Below are positions 9,082-17,774 of a stretch of DNA of 64,000 nucleotides, piece by piece. The translations under genes were made by a program, and so were the position numbers. The stretch is taken from contig NZ_CP141059.1 in the NCBI RefSeq assembly GCF_034661235.1, forward strand, positions 3,099,501 through 3,163,500, written 5' to 3'. The DNA is from Nocardioides bizhenqiangii (GTDB lineage: Bacteria; Actinomycetota; Actinomycetes; Propionibacteriales; Nocardioidaceae). The first letter of the stretch is position 1; every line of letters starts with the position of its first letter. The notes beneath the pieces are model-generated. The model ran no database searches. It worked only from the letters and a program-made list of their open reading frames with translations, and was not told the DNA's origin.

Positions 9082-9705
9082 GTGTCGATCCATCGGACGT
9101 ACCGCGGCGTCTCCGCCGACGTACGACGAGAGCAGCGGCGCGCCGCCCTCCTCGAGGCCGCCCTCGACCTCATGGGAAGCGACGTCGCCGACATCAGCGT
9201 GCGCGGGGTCTGCGCCAGCGCGCGGCTGACCCAGCGGTACTTCTACGAAAGCTTCACCAACCTCGACGAGCTGCAGCTGGCACTGCTCGACAAGATCGCC
9301 GAGGAGATCGCGCTCGAGGGTGCGGCGGCCCTGGCGGACCGCGTCCCGGCCGACCTCGACGACGCCTGCCGCACCGCCTTCGAGGGCGCCTTCTCGGTCT
9401 TCGAGAAGGATCCCCGGAAGGCCCGGGCGGCGCTGCTGGTCGCGTCCGGCACCAGCGGGCTGACCGAGGCCCGGCGCCGGATCGTCCTCGCCTACGCCGA
9501 GCAGATGGCGGGCTTCTTCGGGTCGCAGTACGGCGCTGCCGTCGACGCCCCGCGCGGCCGGGTCGCGCTGCTCTACGCCGTGGGCGGCGCGCTCGAGGCG
9601 ACCCACGCGGTCCTCAACGGCGACGTGGAGATGTCGCCCGGCGAGCTCAGCGAGATGGTGGGCAGCCTGCTGGCGTCGTCGGTGCGGCAGGTCGCAACCG
9701 ACTGA
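9082..9705 (+). CDS. TetR/AcrR family transcriptional regulator
   Basis: A 207-residue TetR-type regulator. The N-terminal HTH covers about residues 13-62 (RAALLEAALDLMG, then VRGVCASARLTQRYFYESF), and the C-terminal helical part binds an unknown ligand. The GTG at 9082 lies 7 bases after TAGGCT and lacks a ribosome-binding site, suggesting a leaderless transcript. A strong nested inverted repeat occupies the promoter. It is followed convergently by a DUF2236 gene (copy 2), which lies 6 bases from its stop on the opposite strand. Regulation of the adjacent lipid genes is plausible but unproven. Confidence 0.9.
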   Translation: MSIHRTYRGVSADVRREQRRAALLEAALDLMGSDVADISVRGVCASARLTQRYFYESFTNLDELQLALLDKIAEEIALEGAAALADRVPADLDDACRTAFEGAFSVFEKDPRKARAALLVASGTSGLTEARRRIVLAYAEQMAGFFGSQYGAAVDAPRGRVALLYAVGGALEATHAVLNGDVEMSPGELSEMVGSLLASSVRQVATD

Positions 9706-9711
9706 CCAGCG

Positions 9712-10533
9712 TCAGGTCAGCCTCCAGCCCCGCCGGATCCGCAGCCGGACCTCGGCCAACTGCAGCCGGACCGGCAGCATCCGCACCCAGCGCGGGAGCA
9801 GCCGCGAGCCGAACCGGACGACGCGGACGAACCGCTCCCACCGGCGCTGATCGGCCGCGGTCCAGGTCAGACCCATCGCCTCGCGGAACTCCGGCGGGAG
9901 GAACGCGGTGGTCGCGAACCGGTTGAGCGACCGGTTCCCCCACCGCATCCAGCGCGGGATCATCTCGAGGTCCACCACGGCCATCAGGTGCTGCCGCACC
10001 GGCTCGTCGTACCGCACCCGGGCCAGTCCGTCGGCCCAGTACTTCCCGAACGCCTCGCGGTCGGCGGGCCAGCGGTCGGCCGGCACCTGCAGCGAGGTCC
10101 CGAGCCGGCTGCAGTACGCGTAGAGGCCGTCCTCGTCCGCCTCGGTCATCGGCCCGAGGAACGCCCGCCGGATGTCGCGGACGCCGACGTAGAGGCAGGC
10201 CGCGACCCACAGCTGGAGGTCCGGGTCGAAGGCGCTGTACTTGACCGGGCTGTCTGGCCCGGAGCGGACCGCGACGTGCGAGCGGTTGACGGCTTCGCGG
10301 TACGCCGCCCGGTCCGCCTCGTCGCCGAACAGCGCGACGACCAGATAGCTGATCGTGGTCCGGAGCCGCTTCCACGGGTGCAGCATCACGTTGCCGCTGT
10401 CGACGGAGCTCTCGACCACGCCCCACCCGACCTCGCGCCAGCCGAGCTGCATGATCACGTTGGCAGCAGACCCGAGGAACCCCGCCGGACCGGGGACGTG
10501 GTCGCGGATGTCGAACTGCCCGTCCCTGCTCAC
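9712..10533 (-). CDS. DUF2236 / MpaB-like oxygenase family protein (copy 2)
   Basis: A 273-residue DUF2236 protein closely related to copy 3: both share the order HPWKRLRTTISYL / HPFKRFRTTIGYL, then an REAxN segment, SPVKY-AF and DLQLWVA. The conserved Arg-Thr block and the following His (NRSHVAV) correspond to heme-pocket residues known from latex-clearing protein. The start is a GTG at 10531-10533. It diverges from a fatty-acid CoA ligase gene, while copy 3 is co-directional with and overlaps that ligase, so the two paralogues bracket it. A role in oxidising a lipid or isoprenoid is inferred from the family and context. No signal peptide or membrane anchor is evident. Confidence 0.83.
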   Translation of the reverse strand: MSRDGQFDIRDHVPGPAGFLGSAANVIMQLGWREVGWGVVESSVDSGNVMLHPWKRLRTTISYLVVALFGDEADRAAYREAVNRSHVAVRSGPDSPVKYSAFDPDLQLWVAACLYVGVRDIRRAFLGPMTEADEDGLYAYCSRLGTSLQVPADRWPADREAFGKYWADGLARVRYDEPVRQHLMAVVDLEMIPRWMRWGNRSLNRFATTAFLPPEFREAMGLTWTAADQRRWERFVRVVRFGSRLLPRWVRMLPVRLQLAEVRLRIRRGWRLT

Positions 10534-10596
10534 AGGGCTACCTTGCGCCGTCTCCCCGGGGCGCGCCAGCGGCGCCCACGATTCGGACTATGACCG

Positions 10597-10626
10597 TTGT
10601 CAGATGCGACGGGACGCGAGTAGGTT
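10597..10626 (+). promoter_or_regulatory. Probable leaderless promoter for the acyl-CoA ligase gene
   Basis: TTGTCA (10597-10602) and TAGGTT (10621-10626) are separated by 18 bases. The GTG start at 10633 follows the -10 hexamer by only six bases, and no Shine-Dalgarno sequence fits between them. Transcription would therefore start at or next to the start codon, giving a leaderless message, a common arrangement in actinomycetes. Read directly from base matches; not experimentally supported. Confidence 0.55.
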
Positions 10627-10632
10627 GCCCGG

Positions 10633-12411
10633 GTGGCCACCGAACCCCGCACCCTCTGCGAAGCCTTCCAACAGACCGCCGCGGCGCACCCCGAGGTCGT
10701 CGCCCTCCGCACCCCCGACGACAGCGTCTCCATCACCTGGGGCGAGTACGCCGCACGAGTGCGCAACGTCGCGGCCGGCCTCGCCGGGCTCGGCGTCGCG
10801 CGTGGCGACACCGTGGCGATCATGCTGACCAACCGTCCCGAGTTCCACGTCGTCGACGCCGGAGCGCTGCACGCGGGCGCGACGCCGTTCTCGGTCTACA
10901 ACACGCTGGCCACCGACCAGATCGGCTACCTGTTCGGCAACGCGGGCAACAAGGTCGTGGTCACCGAGAGGCAGTTCCTCGACAAGCTGCAGCTCGCGAA
11001 CACCGACGGCGAGATCGAGCACTTCATCTGCGTCGACGGCCCCGCCGAGGGCGCGACGACGCTGGAGGAGCTCGAGGCGAGCGGCGATCCGGACTTCGAC
11101 TTCGACGCGAGCTGGCAGGCGGTCGAGCCCTCCGACGTGCTGACCCTCATCTACACGTCCGGCACGACCGGACCGCCGAAGGGCGTGGAGCTCACGCACG
11201 CCAACCTGCTGGCGGAGATGGACGCCCTCAAGGGCTACTTCCCGCTCTCGCACGAGGACTCCCTGGTGTCCTACCTGCCCGACGCGCACATCGCCAACCG
11301 GTGGGGGGCGCACTACAACAACATGCGCTTCGGCATCCAGATCACCACCGTCGCCGACCCGAAGCAGCTGGTCGCGACGCTCCCGACCGTGCGGCCGACG
11401 TTCTTCGGAGCCGTGCCGGCGGTCTGGTACAAGGTCAAGGCCGGGATCGAGGCAGCGCTGGCAGCCGAGCCCGACGAGAAGAAGCGCAAGATCGCCAACT
11501 GGGCGATCGCGACCGGCACCAAGGTCGCCTGGCTGAAGTCGGAGCAGAAGCCGGTGCCGCTGCCCCTCAAGCTGCAGCACGGCCTGGCCGAGCGGCTGGT
11601 GCTCGGCAAGCTGCGGGAGCGGATGGGCCTCGACCGGGTCCGGGTCGCCGCCACCGGCGCCTCCGCGATCGCACCGGACGCGCTGGCGTTCATGCTGGCC
11701 CTCGGCGTCCCGGTGCTCGAGGTGTGGGGGATGTCGGAGACCTCTGCCGTCGTCACCATGAACCCGCCGGACGGCATCCGGATCGGCACCGTCGGCAAGG
11801 TGGTGCCGGGCGGCTCGGAGATCAAGCTGGCCGACGACGGCGAGCTGCTGGTCCGCGGCCCGCTCGTGATGCGCGGCTACCGCAACGACCCCGAGCGGAC
11901 GGCCGAGGCGATCGACAGCGACGGCTGGATGCACACCGGCGACATCGCCACCATCGACGACGACGGCTACGTCAAGATCGTCGACCGCAAGAAGGAGCTC
12001 ATCATCAACGCGGCCGGCAAGAACATGTCGCCGCAGAACATCGAGGGCGCGGTCAAGGTCGCCTGTCCGCTGGTGATGAGCGTGGTGGCCGTCGGCGACG
12101 ACCGGCCCTACGTGACCGCGTTGCTGACGCTCGACCCGGACGCCTGCGCGGCGTACGCCGCCAAGGCCGGCCTCGAGGACGCCTCCCCGGCCGTGCTCGC
12201 CCAGGACGAGACCGTCCGGAAGCTGATCCAGTCCGGGATCGACCAGGCCAACGAGAAGCTGGCGCGGGTCGAGCAGATCAAGAAGTTCACGGTGCTGCCG
12301 ACGCCCTGGGAGCCCGGCGGCGACGAGCTGACGCCGACCATGAAGCTCAAGCGCAAGCCGATCGCGGAGAAGTACGCCGCCGAGATCGACGCCCTCTACG
12401 GGGCGCGCTGA
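10633..12411 (+). CDS. Long-chain fatty-acid--CoA ligase (AMP-binding)
   Basis: An ANL-superfamily adenylating enzyme of 592 residues that activates a fatty acid with ATP and CoA. The ATP-binding loop is YTSGTTGPPKGVE, the adenine region is near VWGMSET, the aspartate motif is GWMHTGDIA, the hinge follows with VDRKKELIIN, and the C-terminal catalytic lysine is within MKLKRKPI. Overall it resembles the FadD15/ACSL-type ligases with the extended C-terminal domain. Its start is a leaderless GTG. Its stop overlaps the start of DUF2236 copy 3 by one base (TGATG), so the two are co-translated. It probably activates the acid product of a nearby oxidation pathway or a general long-chain fatty acid. 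Confidence 0.93.
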   Translation: MATEPRTLCEAFQQTAAAHPEVVALRTPDDSVSITWGEYAARVRNVAAGLAGLGVARGDTVAIMLTNRPEFHVVDAGALHAGATPFSVYNTLATDQIGYLFGNAGNKVVVTERQFLDKLQLANTDGEIEHFICVDGPAEGATTLEELEASGDPDFDFDASWQAVEPSDVLTLIYTSGTTGPPKGVELTHANLLAEMDALKGYFPLSHEDSLVSYLPDAHIANRWGAHYNNMRFGIQITTVADPKQLVATLPTVRPTFFGAVPAVWYKVKAGIEAALAAEPDEKKRKIANWAIATGTKVAWLKSEQKPVPLPLKLQHGLAERLVLGKLRERMGLDRVRVAATGASAIAPDALAFMLALGVPVLEVWGMSETSAVVTMNPPDGIRIGTVGKVVPGGSEIKLADDGELLVRGPLVMRGYRNDPERTAEAIDSDGWMHTGDIATIDDDGYVKIVDRKKELIINAAGKNMSPQNIEGAVKVACPLVMSVVAVGDDRPYVTALLTLDPDACAAYAAKAGLEDASPAVLAQDETVRKLIQSGIDQANEKLARVEQIKKFTVLPTPWEPGGDELTPTMKLKRKPIAEKYAAEIDALYGAR

Positions 12412-13325
12412 TGGGAGCCGAGCCGGTCCGCACCCACCGGCTCGTCGAAGAACCCACCGCGGGCGAGGAGTCCGCGAGCCTGATCCGTGCCGAGCAGGAG
12501 GCGGAGCGCGCCGAGGAGATGGCGCTGATGCGCCGCAAGCTGGACGGGGTCGTCGCCTTCATCGCCGGCCCGGCCAACGTCGCGATGCAGCTGGGCTGGC
12601 CTGAGGTCGGGTACGGCGTCGTGGAGAGCCGGGTGGAGAACGGGCGGGCCGACCTCCATCCCTTCAAGCGGTTCCGCACGACGATCGGCTACCTCGGTAT
12701 TGCGTTGCTCGGCAGCCACGAGCAGCGCGTCGCCTACCGCGAGGCAATCAACGGCCAGCACCGTCAGGTCCGCTCGACATCCGAGAGCCCGGTGAAGTAC
12801 AACGCGTTCAACCGCGACCTCCAGCTGTGGGTGGCGAGCTGCCTCTACTACGGCAGTCTCGACGCGATCACCCGGATGCACGGCCCGCTCTCCCGCGAGG
12901 AGGAGCTGGTCCTGCTGCGCGCAGGCGCGCGGTTCGGCACCACCCTCCAGGTCCCGGCCGAGCTGTGGCACCGCACACCGGAGGAGTTCCGGACCTACTG
13001 GGAGGAGGGACTCGATCGGATCGAGATCGACGACCGGGTCGGCGACTACCTGCGCGGCCTGCTCCGCGTCGACCTGCTGCCCGCGCCGCTCGCCCGCGTG
13101 CTCGGCCCGCTCAACCAGTGGCTCAACACGGGGTTCCTCCCGGAGCCGATCCGTGACCAGCTCGGCCTGGCCTGGTCGGAGCGCGACCAGCGCCGGCACG
13201 ACCGGGTGCTGCGGGTCCTCGGCGCCGTGTCCCGCCCGCTCCCCCACGTCCTCCGTGCGTTCCCCATCAACGCGATGATGTGGAACCTGGAGATCCGGCG
13301 GCGCCTCGGCAAGTCCATGGTGTGA
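12411..13325 (+). CDS. DUF2236 / MpaB-like oxygenase family protein (copy 3)
   Basis: A 304-residue DUF2236 protein with a ~35-residue Glu/Arg-rich N-terminal extension before the domain begins at LDGVVAFIAGPANVAMQLGW. The heme-pocket type block RFRTTIGYL is followed by a His in NGQHRQV, as in copy 2. The block SPVKYNAFNRDLQLWVASCL is nearly identical between copies 2 and 3, pointing to a local duplication that now flanks the CoA ligase. The ATG shares one base with the ligase stop. Function is inferred only: an oxygenase acting on a lipid or isoprenoid substrate that is fed to or produced by the ligase. Confidence 0.83.
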   Translation: MGAEPVRTHRLVEEPTAGEESASLIRAEQEAERAEEMALMRRKLDGVVAFIAGPANVAMQLGWPEVGYGVVESRVENGRADLHPFKRFRTTIGYLGIALLGSHEQRVAYREAINGQHRQVRSTSESPVKYNAFNRDLQLWVASCLYYGSLDAITRMHGPLSREEELVLLRAGARFGTTLQVPAELWHRTPEEFRTYWEEGLDRIEIDDRVGDYLRGLLRVDLLPAPLARVLGPLNQWLNTGFLPEPIRDQLGLAWSERDQRRHDRVLRVLGAVSRPLPHVLRAFPINAMMWNLEIRRRLGKSMV

Positions 13326-13361
13326 CGAGTGGCGACTCCTCGTCCGAGGCAGACTGTCGGA

Positions 13362-13910
13362 ATGAGAACCCGCGTCGGCGCTTTGCTCGGTTGCCTCCTC
13401 CTGCTGGCCGCGTGCGGCGACGACGGCTCGGATCCGGAGGCGAGCGATCCGACGTCGTCGGCGTCCGAGACGCCCATGGACACGCCGACCAGCGACGCCC
13501 CTCCGACCAAGGCCACGAAGACGACGAAGTCCGATCCCCCGGCCGCCGACGGCACGACGGTCGTGGTCGAGGACAGCGAGTTCGGTCCGATGCTGTTCGA
13601 CGACACCGGCCAGGCCATCTACCTCTTCGACGTCGAGACCACGGCGGAGCCGCAGTGCTACGACGACTGCGAGGAGGCGTGGCCGCCGGTCTTCACCGAG
13701 GGTGAACCGGTGGCGGGCCCGGGCGTCGACGCCTCGCTGCTCGGCACGACCGAGCGCTCCGACGGCCGGCTCCAGGTCACCTACAACGACCACCCGCTGT
13801 ACTTCTACGCCCACGAGGGCAAGCACGAGGTGCTGTGCCACGACGTCTTCCTCAACGGCGGCAACTGGTACGTCGTCGAGCCGGGCGGCGACGCGGCGCC
13901 GCCGGGCTGA
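13362..13910 (+). CDS. Secreted lipoprotein with YxxD-type repeats (COG4315-like)
   Basis: A 182-residue lipoprotein. The signal peptide ends in a clear lipobox (LLLLAAC, Cys at about residue 17), followed by a ~50-residue Asp/Ser/Thr-rich linker. The mature domain has the family signatures AIYLFDVE and PLYFYAHE and a paired-cysteine loop CYDDCEEAWPP. It should be anchored to the outer face of the membrane. I chose the ATG at 13362 rather than an upstream in-frame GTG at 13329 because only this start puts the signal peptide at the N-terminus. The biochemical role of this family is not known. Confidence 0.85.
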   Translation: MRTRVGALLGCLLLLAACGDDGSDPEASDPTSSASETPMDTPTSDAPPTKATKTTKSDPPAADGTTVVVEDSEFGPMLFDDTGQAIYLFDVETTAEPQCYDDCEEAWPPVFTEGEPVAGPGVDASLLGTTERSDGRLQVTYNDHPLYFYAHEGKHEVLCHDVFLNGGNWYVVEPGGDAAPPG

Positions 13911-13916
13911 GGCCGG

Positions 13917-14531
13917 TCACGCCGTCGCGACGCCGAGGGTGTCGGCGGCGAGGAACTTGGGCGCGCCGTCCTCGTAGAACACGTCGACCTCGGTGATCGT
14001 GAAGCCCGCGTTGGTGATCAGGTCGGCGATCCCACGGGTCAGGTGGCAGCCACCCGCAATCCGTTTCTGCATCGGCTCCAGCCGGTGCTGCCAGCGTGCG
14101 ACGCCGGCATCCGGGGCCAGGCCGTGCTCCACGAAGTGCAGGGTGCCCCCCGGCCGGAGCACGCGTCGTACCTCCGACAGCGCCGCTGCGGCGTCGGGGA
14201 TGGTGCACAGGGTCCAGGTCGAGACGGCGGCGTCGAACGAGTCGTCGCCGAACGGCAGCTTCTGACCGTCGAGCCCGGCGCGCTCGATCGGCACCGGGCT
14301 CGCCGCGACCCGCTTCGCCGCGAGCTTCCAGCCCAGGTCGGCCGGCTCGATGGCAGCCACCCGCTCGACCGTGGCCGGGTAGAAGGGAACGTTGAGGCCG
14401 GACCCGAATCCGATTTCGATGACCTCCCCCTCGAGCCCCGCACACACCCGCTGCCGCAGAGGATTGCCGGACTTCATACCGCACGCGGCGTTGACGATCC
14501 GAGGAACCACGTGATCGCGATAGAAGCCCAT
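13917..14531 (-). CDS. Class I SAM-dependent methyltransferase
   Basis: A 204-residue Rossmann-fold methyltransferase. Motif I is VIEIGFGSGLNVPFY, the acidic end of strand 2 is AAIEPAD, the catalytic-face region is DGQKLPFGDDSFDAAVSTWTLC, and the post-motif RVLRPGGTLHFVEHG is typical of the UbiE/phospholipid N-methyltransferase-like group. AAGGAGG precedes the ATG at a good distance. It lies 15 bases downstream of the MFS transporter gene on the same strand and is probably co-transcribed with it. The substrate is undetermined: a quinone precursor, a lipid, or a drug-like molecule exported by the neighbouring transporter. Confidence 0.9.
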   Translation of the reverse strand: MGFYRDHVVPRIVNAACGMKSGNPLRQRVCAGLEGEVIEIGFGSGLNVPFYPATVERVAAIEPADLGWKLAAKRVAASPVPIERAGLDGQKLPFGDDSFDAAVSTWTLCTIPDAAAALSEVRRVLRPGGTLHFVEHGLAPDAGVARWQHRLEPMQKRIAGGCHLTRGIADLITNAGFTITEVDVFYEDGAPKFLAADTLGVATA

Positions 14532-14546
14532 TGAATGCCTCCTTCA

Positions 14547-15710
14547 TCAAGGGGACAACACGCTACGCCTACGCGTCGCGAGCAGCGCCGTCCAAGCGGC
14601 GCCGACCAGTGCGATGGCGCAGCCGACGCCGAACGCCCAGGACAGGTCCTGCTGGCGGGCGACCAGGCCGAGCACGATCGGGCCGAACCCGAGGCCGAGG
14701 TCGATGAACGCCGACGCGGTGCCGGCGGCGGCGCCGCGCTCGGCGGGCGACGCGGTCGCGAAGATCGCGGAGAAGAACGCCGGCGTCGAGAACGTCACCC
14801 CCACCGCCATCACGACGACGCCCGTCAGCAGGCCGGCCTCGGTCTGCCAACCGACGAGCACCGCCAGCCCGGCGGCGATCGCGACCAGGGATCCGGTGGC
14901 CAGAGGCAGCGACGGCACCCGGTCCGGGACCTTGGCGAAGACGATCCGGCACGCCACGATGACGACGCCGTAGACGACCAGGGCGAGCGAGGTGTTGTCG
15001 AGTCCGACGTCCTCCGACCACAGCGAGGCGAACGCGAGGAACCCGCTGATCGCGGCGAGCGAGGCGAAGAACCCGAGCGAGGCCGGGATGCCGGGCCGGT
15101 GGATCAGCTTGCCGTGGCCGTCGCCGCCCTCCCCCGGTACGTCGGGCACCCACCGGATGATGACGGCAGCCGCGACCGCCAGGACGCCGGCGACCCACCA
15201 CGCCTCCGCGTACCCCCACTGCTCGACCACGACCTCACCCAGCGGTGGCCCGAAGGCGATGCCCAGGTAGAGGCCGAGCGAGTTGTAGCTCAGCGCCTCG
15301 CCCAGCCGCTCCGGCGGCGCCAGGTCGGCGAGCAGCGCGAAGCCGGCGACGAAGAACGACGCCTCGGCGACCCCCTGCAGCAGCCGGATGGCGACGACAC
15401 CGACCAGGGTGTCGACGTACGGCAGCATCAGCATGCCGGCCGCAGCCAGCAGCGCGCCGAAGACCAGCAGCGGCTTCCGTCCGTGCACGTCGGAGAGCCG
15501 GCCCGCGATCGGCCGGCACACCAGCGCCGTGACGCCGAAGGCGCCGAACGCGAGGCCCGCGCCCGCCTCGTCCGAGCCGACCGGCCCGGTCGCGTAGAGC
15601 GGCAGGGTGTGGATGGCGACGCCGACCGAGATGAAGTACGCCAGGTCCGCCACCCCGAGCGCGACGAACCCGCGCGTGAGCAGGGGCGGCGGGGCCACTT
15701 CGTCAGCCAC
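14547..15710 (-). CDS. MFS transporter
   Basis: A 387-residue major facilitator protein with about 12 hydrophobic segments. The loop 2-3 signature region is present as RPIAGRLSDVHGRKPLLV, with the characteristic D-R-x-G/H-R-K spacing, and an equivalent repeat occurs in the second half. I start it at the GTG at 15708-15710 (VADEVAPPP), just before the first membrane helix; the frame extends upstream without a ribosome site. It is most like drug/metabolite efflux members. The methyltransferase gene follows in the same operon, which could mean modification and export of one compound, but the substrate is not visible. Confidence 0.9.
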   Translation of the reverse strand: MADEVAPPPLLTRGFVALGVADLAYFISVGVAIHTLPLYATGPVGSDEAGAGLAFGAFGVTALVCRPIAGRLSDVHGRKPLLVFGALLAAAGMLMLPYVDTLVGVVAIRLLQGVAEASFFVAGFALLADLAPPERLGEALSYNSLGLYLGIAFGPPLGEVVVEQWGYAEAWWVAGVLAVAAAVIIRWVPDVPGEGGDGHGKLIHRPGIPASLGFFASLAAISGFLAFASLWSEDVGLDNTSLALVVYGVVIVACRIVFAKVPDRVPSLPLATGSLVAIAAGLAVLVGWQTEAGLLTGVVVMAVGVTFSTPAFFSAIFATASPAERGAAAGTASAFIDLGLGFGPIVLGLVARQQDLSWAFGVGCAIALVGAAWTALLATRRRSVLSP

Positions 15711-15801
15711 CCGGTGATCATCGCGTATCGCGTGACCTCGAGGTAAGCAGGTGGCGGTGCGCGTCGCCGTCACATCTCGTTGAGGGGACCTCGCGGCCAC
15801 A

Positions 15802-15845
15802 ACGGCATACGAAGTGGTCGCTATGGCGACCAGAAGCTATGCCGT
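15802..15845. other. Nested stem-loop downstream of the App1-like gene
   Basis: Outer arms ACGGCATA (15802-15809) and TATGCCGT (15838-15845) pair perfectly. After five unmatched bases on each side, inner arms TGGTCGC (15815-15821) and GCGACCA (15826-15832) pair around a four-base loop. The element lies between the App1-like stop (15854) and the MFS gene upstream region, both on the minus strand. It could terminate the App1-like transcript, though it lacks a T run, or act as an operator for the MFS gene. Confidence 0.5.
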
Positions 15846-15853
15846 CGTGTGGG

Positions 15854-16873
15854 TCAGAGGAGCCCGAGCCCGACCGCGTGCCGGCGTACGGCGTCGGTGT
15901 CGGCTGCGAGCACGAAGGGCACGTCCTCCTTCCAGGTGCCCGAGACCTCCTCGACCCGGCCGTCGCCCGGATCGAGCCGCACCTCGCGGATGTAGATCGC
16001 GATGATCCGGCCCGGGTTCGCCCGCGCGACGGCCGCGTAGATCTCGGGATCCTTCTCCCCGGAGTCACCGAGGAGGACGAACCGCAGGCGAGGGTGGAGG
16101 TCGAGGACCTCCTGGATGCGACCCCCCTTCTGCTCGCGCCCGGCCGAGGTGCCGAGCAGGTCGCGGAGCAGCACGGGTCCGACCGGGAACTCGCGGTGTC
16201 GGATGAACGCCATCAGGAAGCTGTGCAGGTTCCACGGACTGGACGAGACGTAGAAGACCGGGTTGATGCCGGCGGCGAGGTCGCGGTACAGCTCCGCCGC
16301 TCCCGGGAACGGTGTCCGGGTGAGAGCGGACCCGGTGAACGTCTGCCGGATCATCCGCCCGACGCGCTGGACGCCGGTCTCGAGGATCGTGTCGTCGACG
16401 TCCGAGATCACCCCGAACGTTGCGGCGTCACTCGGGACCAGGACGTCGAGCGGCGTGGTCATCGGGTCGGTGACGCCGCGATACTCCCCCGCGAGCTCGA
16501 CGGTCCCGGTGGTCCACGGGGCGACCAGCTGGGCAGGGTCCGGCTGCAGGCGCGCCTGGAAGTAGCCGTCGGCGTCGGTGACGGTCCGGACGGTCGCGCC
16601 GGCGACCGTGACACGCAGGGGTACCCCCGGCAGATCGTCGGTCAGGAACTGTCGGACCGTTCGGCGTACGGCGGCACCGACGCCCTCGCCCTCCACCGCG
16701 TCGGTCGGGGGCGGGTCGTCGAGCACCCGTCCGCGCACCACCACCCCTTGCGCACTGCCGTGGCCGCCGTAGGTCTCGATCCGGAGGTCGACAGGTGTTC
16801 GGGTGCGGGTCCGCCGCAGCCGAACGCCGTCCCATGCCTGCTCCAGCCGGCGGGCCCAGCGGCTCGCACTCAT
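15854..16873 (-). CDS. App1-family phosphatase (DUF2183 domain)
   Basis: A 339-residue protein ending in the catalytic domain of the App1 phosphatidate phosphatase family. The HAD-like acid motif is DVDDTILE, followed by SSSPWNLH and the Mg-binding [15 protein letters not shown]; these are the residues needed for Mg-dependent hydrolysis of a phosphomonoester such as phosphatidate. The first ~150 residues are a variable, possibly beta-sandwich, region. The ATG at 16871-16873 ([16 protein letters not shown]) is preferred to far-upstream in-frame codons that overlap the neighbouring gene. No signal peptide is present. The start is 31 bases from the divergent uracil-DNA glycosylase gene, so the promoters overlap. 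Confidence 0.88.
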   Translation of the reverse strand: MSASRWARRLEQAWDGVRLRRTRTRTPVDLRIETYGGHGSAQGVVVRGRVLDDPPPTDAVEGEGVGAAVRRTVRQFLTDDLPGVPLRVTVAGATVRTVTDADGYFQARLQPDPAQLVAPWTTGTVELAGEYRGVTDPMTTPLDVLVPSDAATFGVISDVDDTILETGVQRVGRMIRQTFTGSALTRTPFPGAAELYRDLAAGINPVFYVSSSPWNLHSFLMAFIRHREFPVGPVLLRDLLGTSAGREQKGGRIQEVLDLHPRLRFVLLGDSGEKDPEIYAAVARANPGRIIAIYIREVRLDPGDGRVEEVSGTWKEDVPFVLAADTDAVRRHAVGLGLL

Positions 16874-16904
16874 GCGCCCAACCCTAGGCAGGAAGAATGG
16901 GCTC

Positions 16905-17774
16905 GTGAGCGACGACCTGCTGCCGCATCCGGCGACCGGCGAGCTGTTCCCCTCGCCGGTGCCGCCGGGCACCGGCTGGCCGGGCGACCCGGCCACCCAG
17001 GAGACGCCGGTCGCGCGGACACCCGCGCAAGTGCGCCGCCTCGCTCGCGTCGGCCTCGACGAGCTCGATGCCCGGACCAGTGTCTGTCGCGCGTGCCCGC
17101 GGCTGGTCCGTTGGCGAGAGGACGTGGCGCACACCAAGCGGGCGTCGTACGCCGACCAGCCCTACTGGGGCCGCCCCGTTCCCGGCTTCGGCTCTCCGAC
17201 TCCGGGCATCCTCGTGATCGGCCTCGCCCCCGCCGCGAACGGCGCGAACCGAACCGGCCGACTGTTCACCGGCGATCGGAGTGGTGACTGGTTGTTCGCG
17301 TCCCTCCACCGGGTCGGCCTCGCCACGAAGGGCGACAGCGTGCACGCCGCCGACGGCCTCGCGCTCATCGACACCCGGATGGTCGCGACCGTCCGGTGCG
17401 CTCCACCGCAGAACAAGCCGACGACCGCAGAGCGCGATGCCTGCTCGCCCTGGATCGCGGCGGAGCTCGACCTGCTCGCGGAGCACGTCCAGGTCGTGGT
17501 GGCGCTCGGCGGCTACGGCTGGGACGCGACCCTGAGGTCGTACGCCGCCCTTGGCTGGCAGGTCGCCCGGCCGAAGCCGCGGTTCGGTCACGGCGTCGAG
17601 ACGACCCTCGTGAAGGAGGGGCGTTCCGTCACCCTGCTCGGCTGCTACCACCCCAGCCAGCAGAACACCTTCACCGGCCGGCTGACAGAAGGGATGCTCG
17701 ACAGCGTGTTCAGTCGGGCCGCGGCACTTGGCAGGACGACCCCCGGTCAAGCCGAGCCGGTGGCGAGCGCCTGA
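16905..17774 (+). CDS. Family 5 uracil-DNA glycosylase (UdgB-type)
   Basis: Base-excision repair enzyme of 289 residues that removes uracil and other deaminated bases from DNA. Motif A is [19 protein letters not shown], which lacks the polar catalytic residue of family 1 and is typical of family 5. Motif B is [17 protein letters not shown] with upstream and downstream cysteines is consistent with the 4Fe-4S cluster of this family. The GTG at 16905 follows AGGAAG. Its 3' end overlaps the convergent SAH-hydrolase-like gene by 28 bases. Confidence 0.92.
   Translation: MSDDLLPHPATGELFPSPVPPGTGWPGDPATQETPVARTPAQVRRLARVGLDELDARTSVCRACPRLVRWREDVAHTKRASYADQPYWGRPVPGFGSPTPGILVIGLAPAANGANRTGRLFTGDRSGDWLFASLHRVGLATKGDSVHAADGLALIDTRMVATVRCAPPQNKPTTAERDACSPWIAAELDLLAEHVQVVVALGGYGWDATLRSYAALGWQVARPKPRFGHGVETTLVKEGRSVTLLGCYHPSQQNTFTGRLTEGMLDSVFSRAAALGRTTPGQAEPVASA

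Noticed and set aside
12396..13841. Minus-strand frame across DUF2236 copy 3 and the lipoprotein
   Set aside because: It crosses two well-supported plus-strand genes; its translation is repetitive and without recognisable domains.
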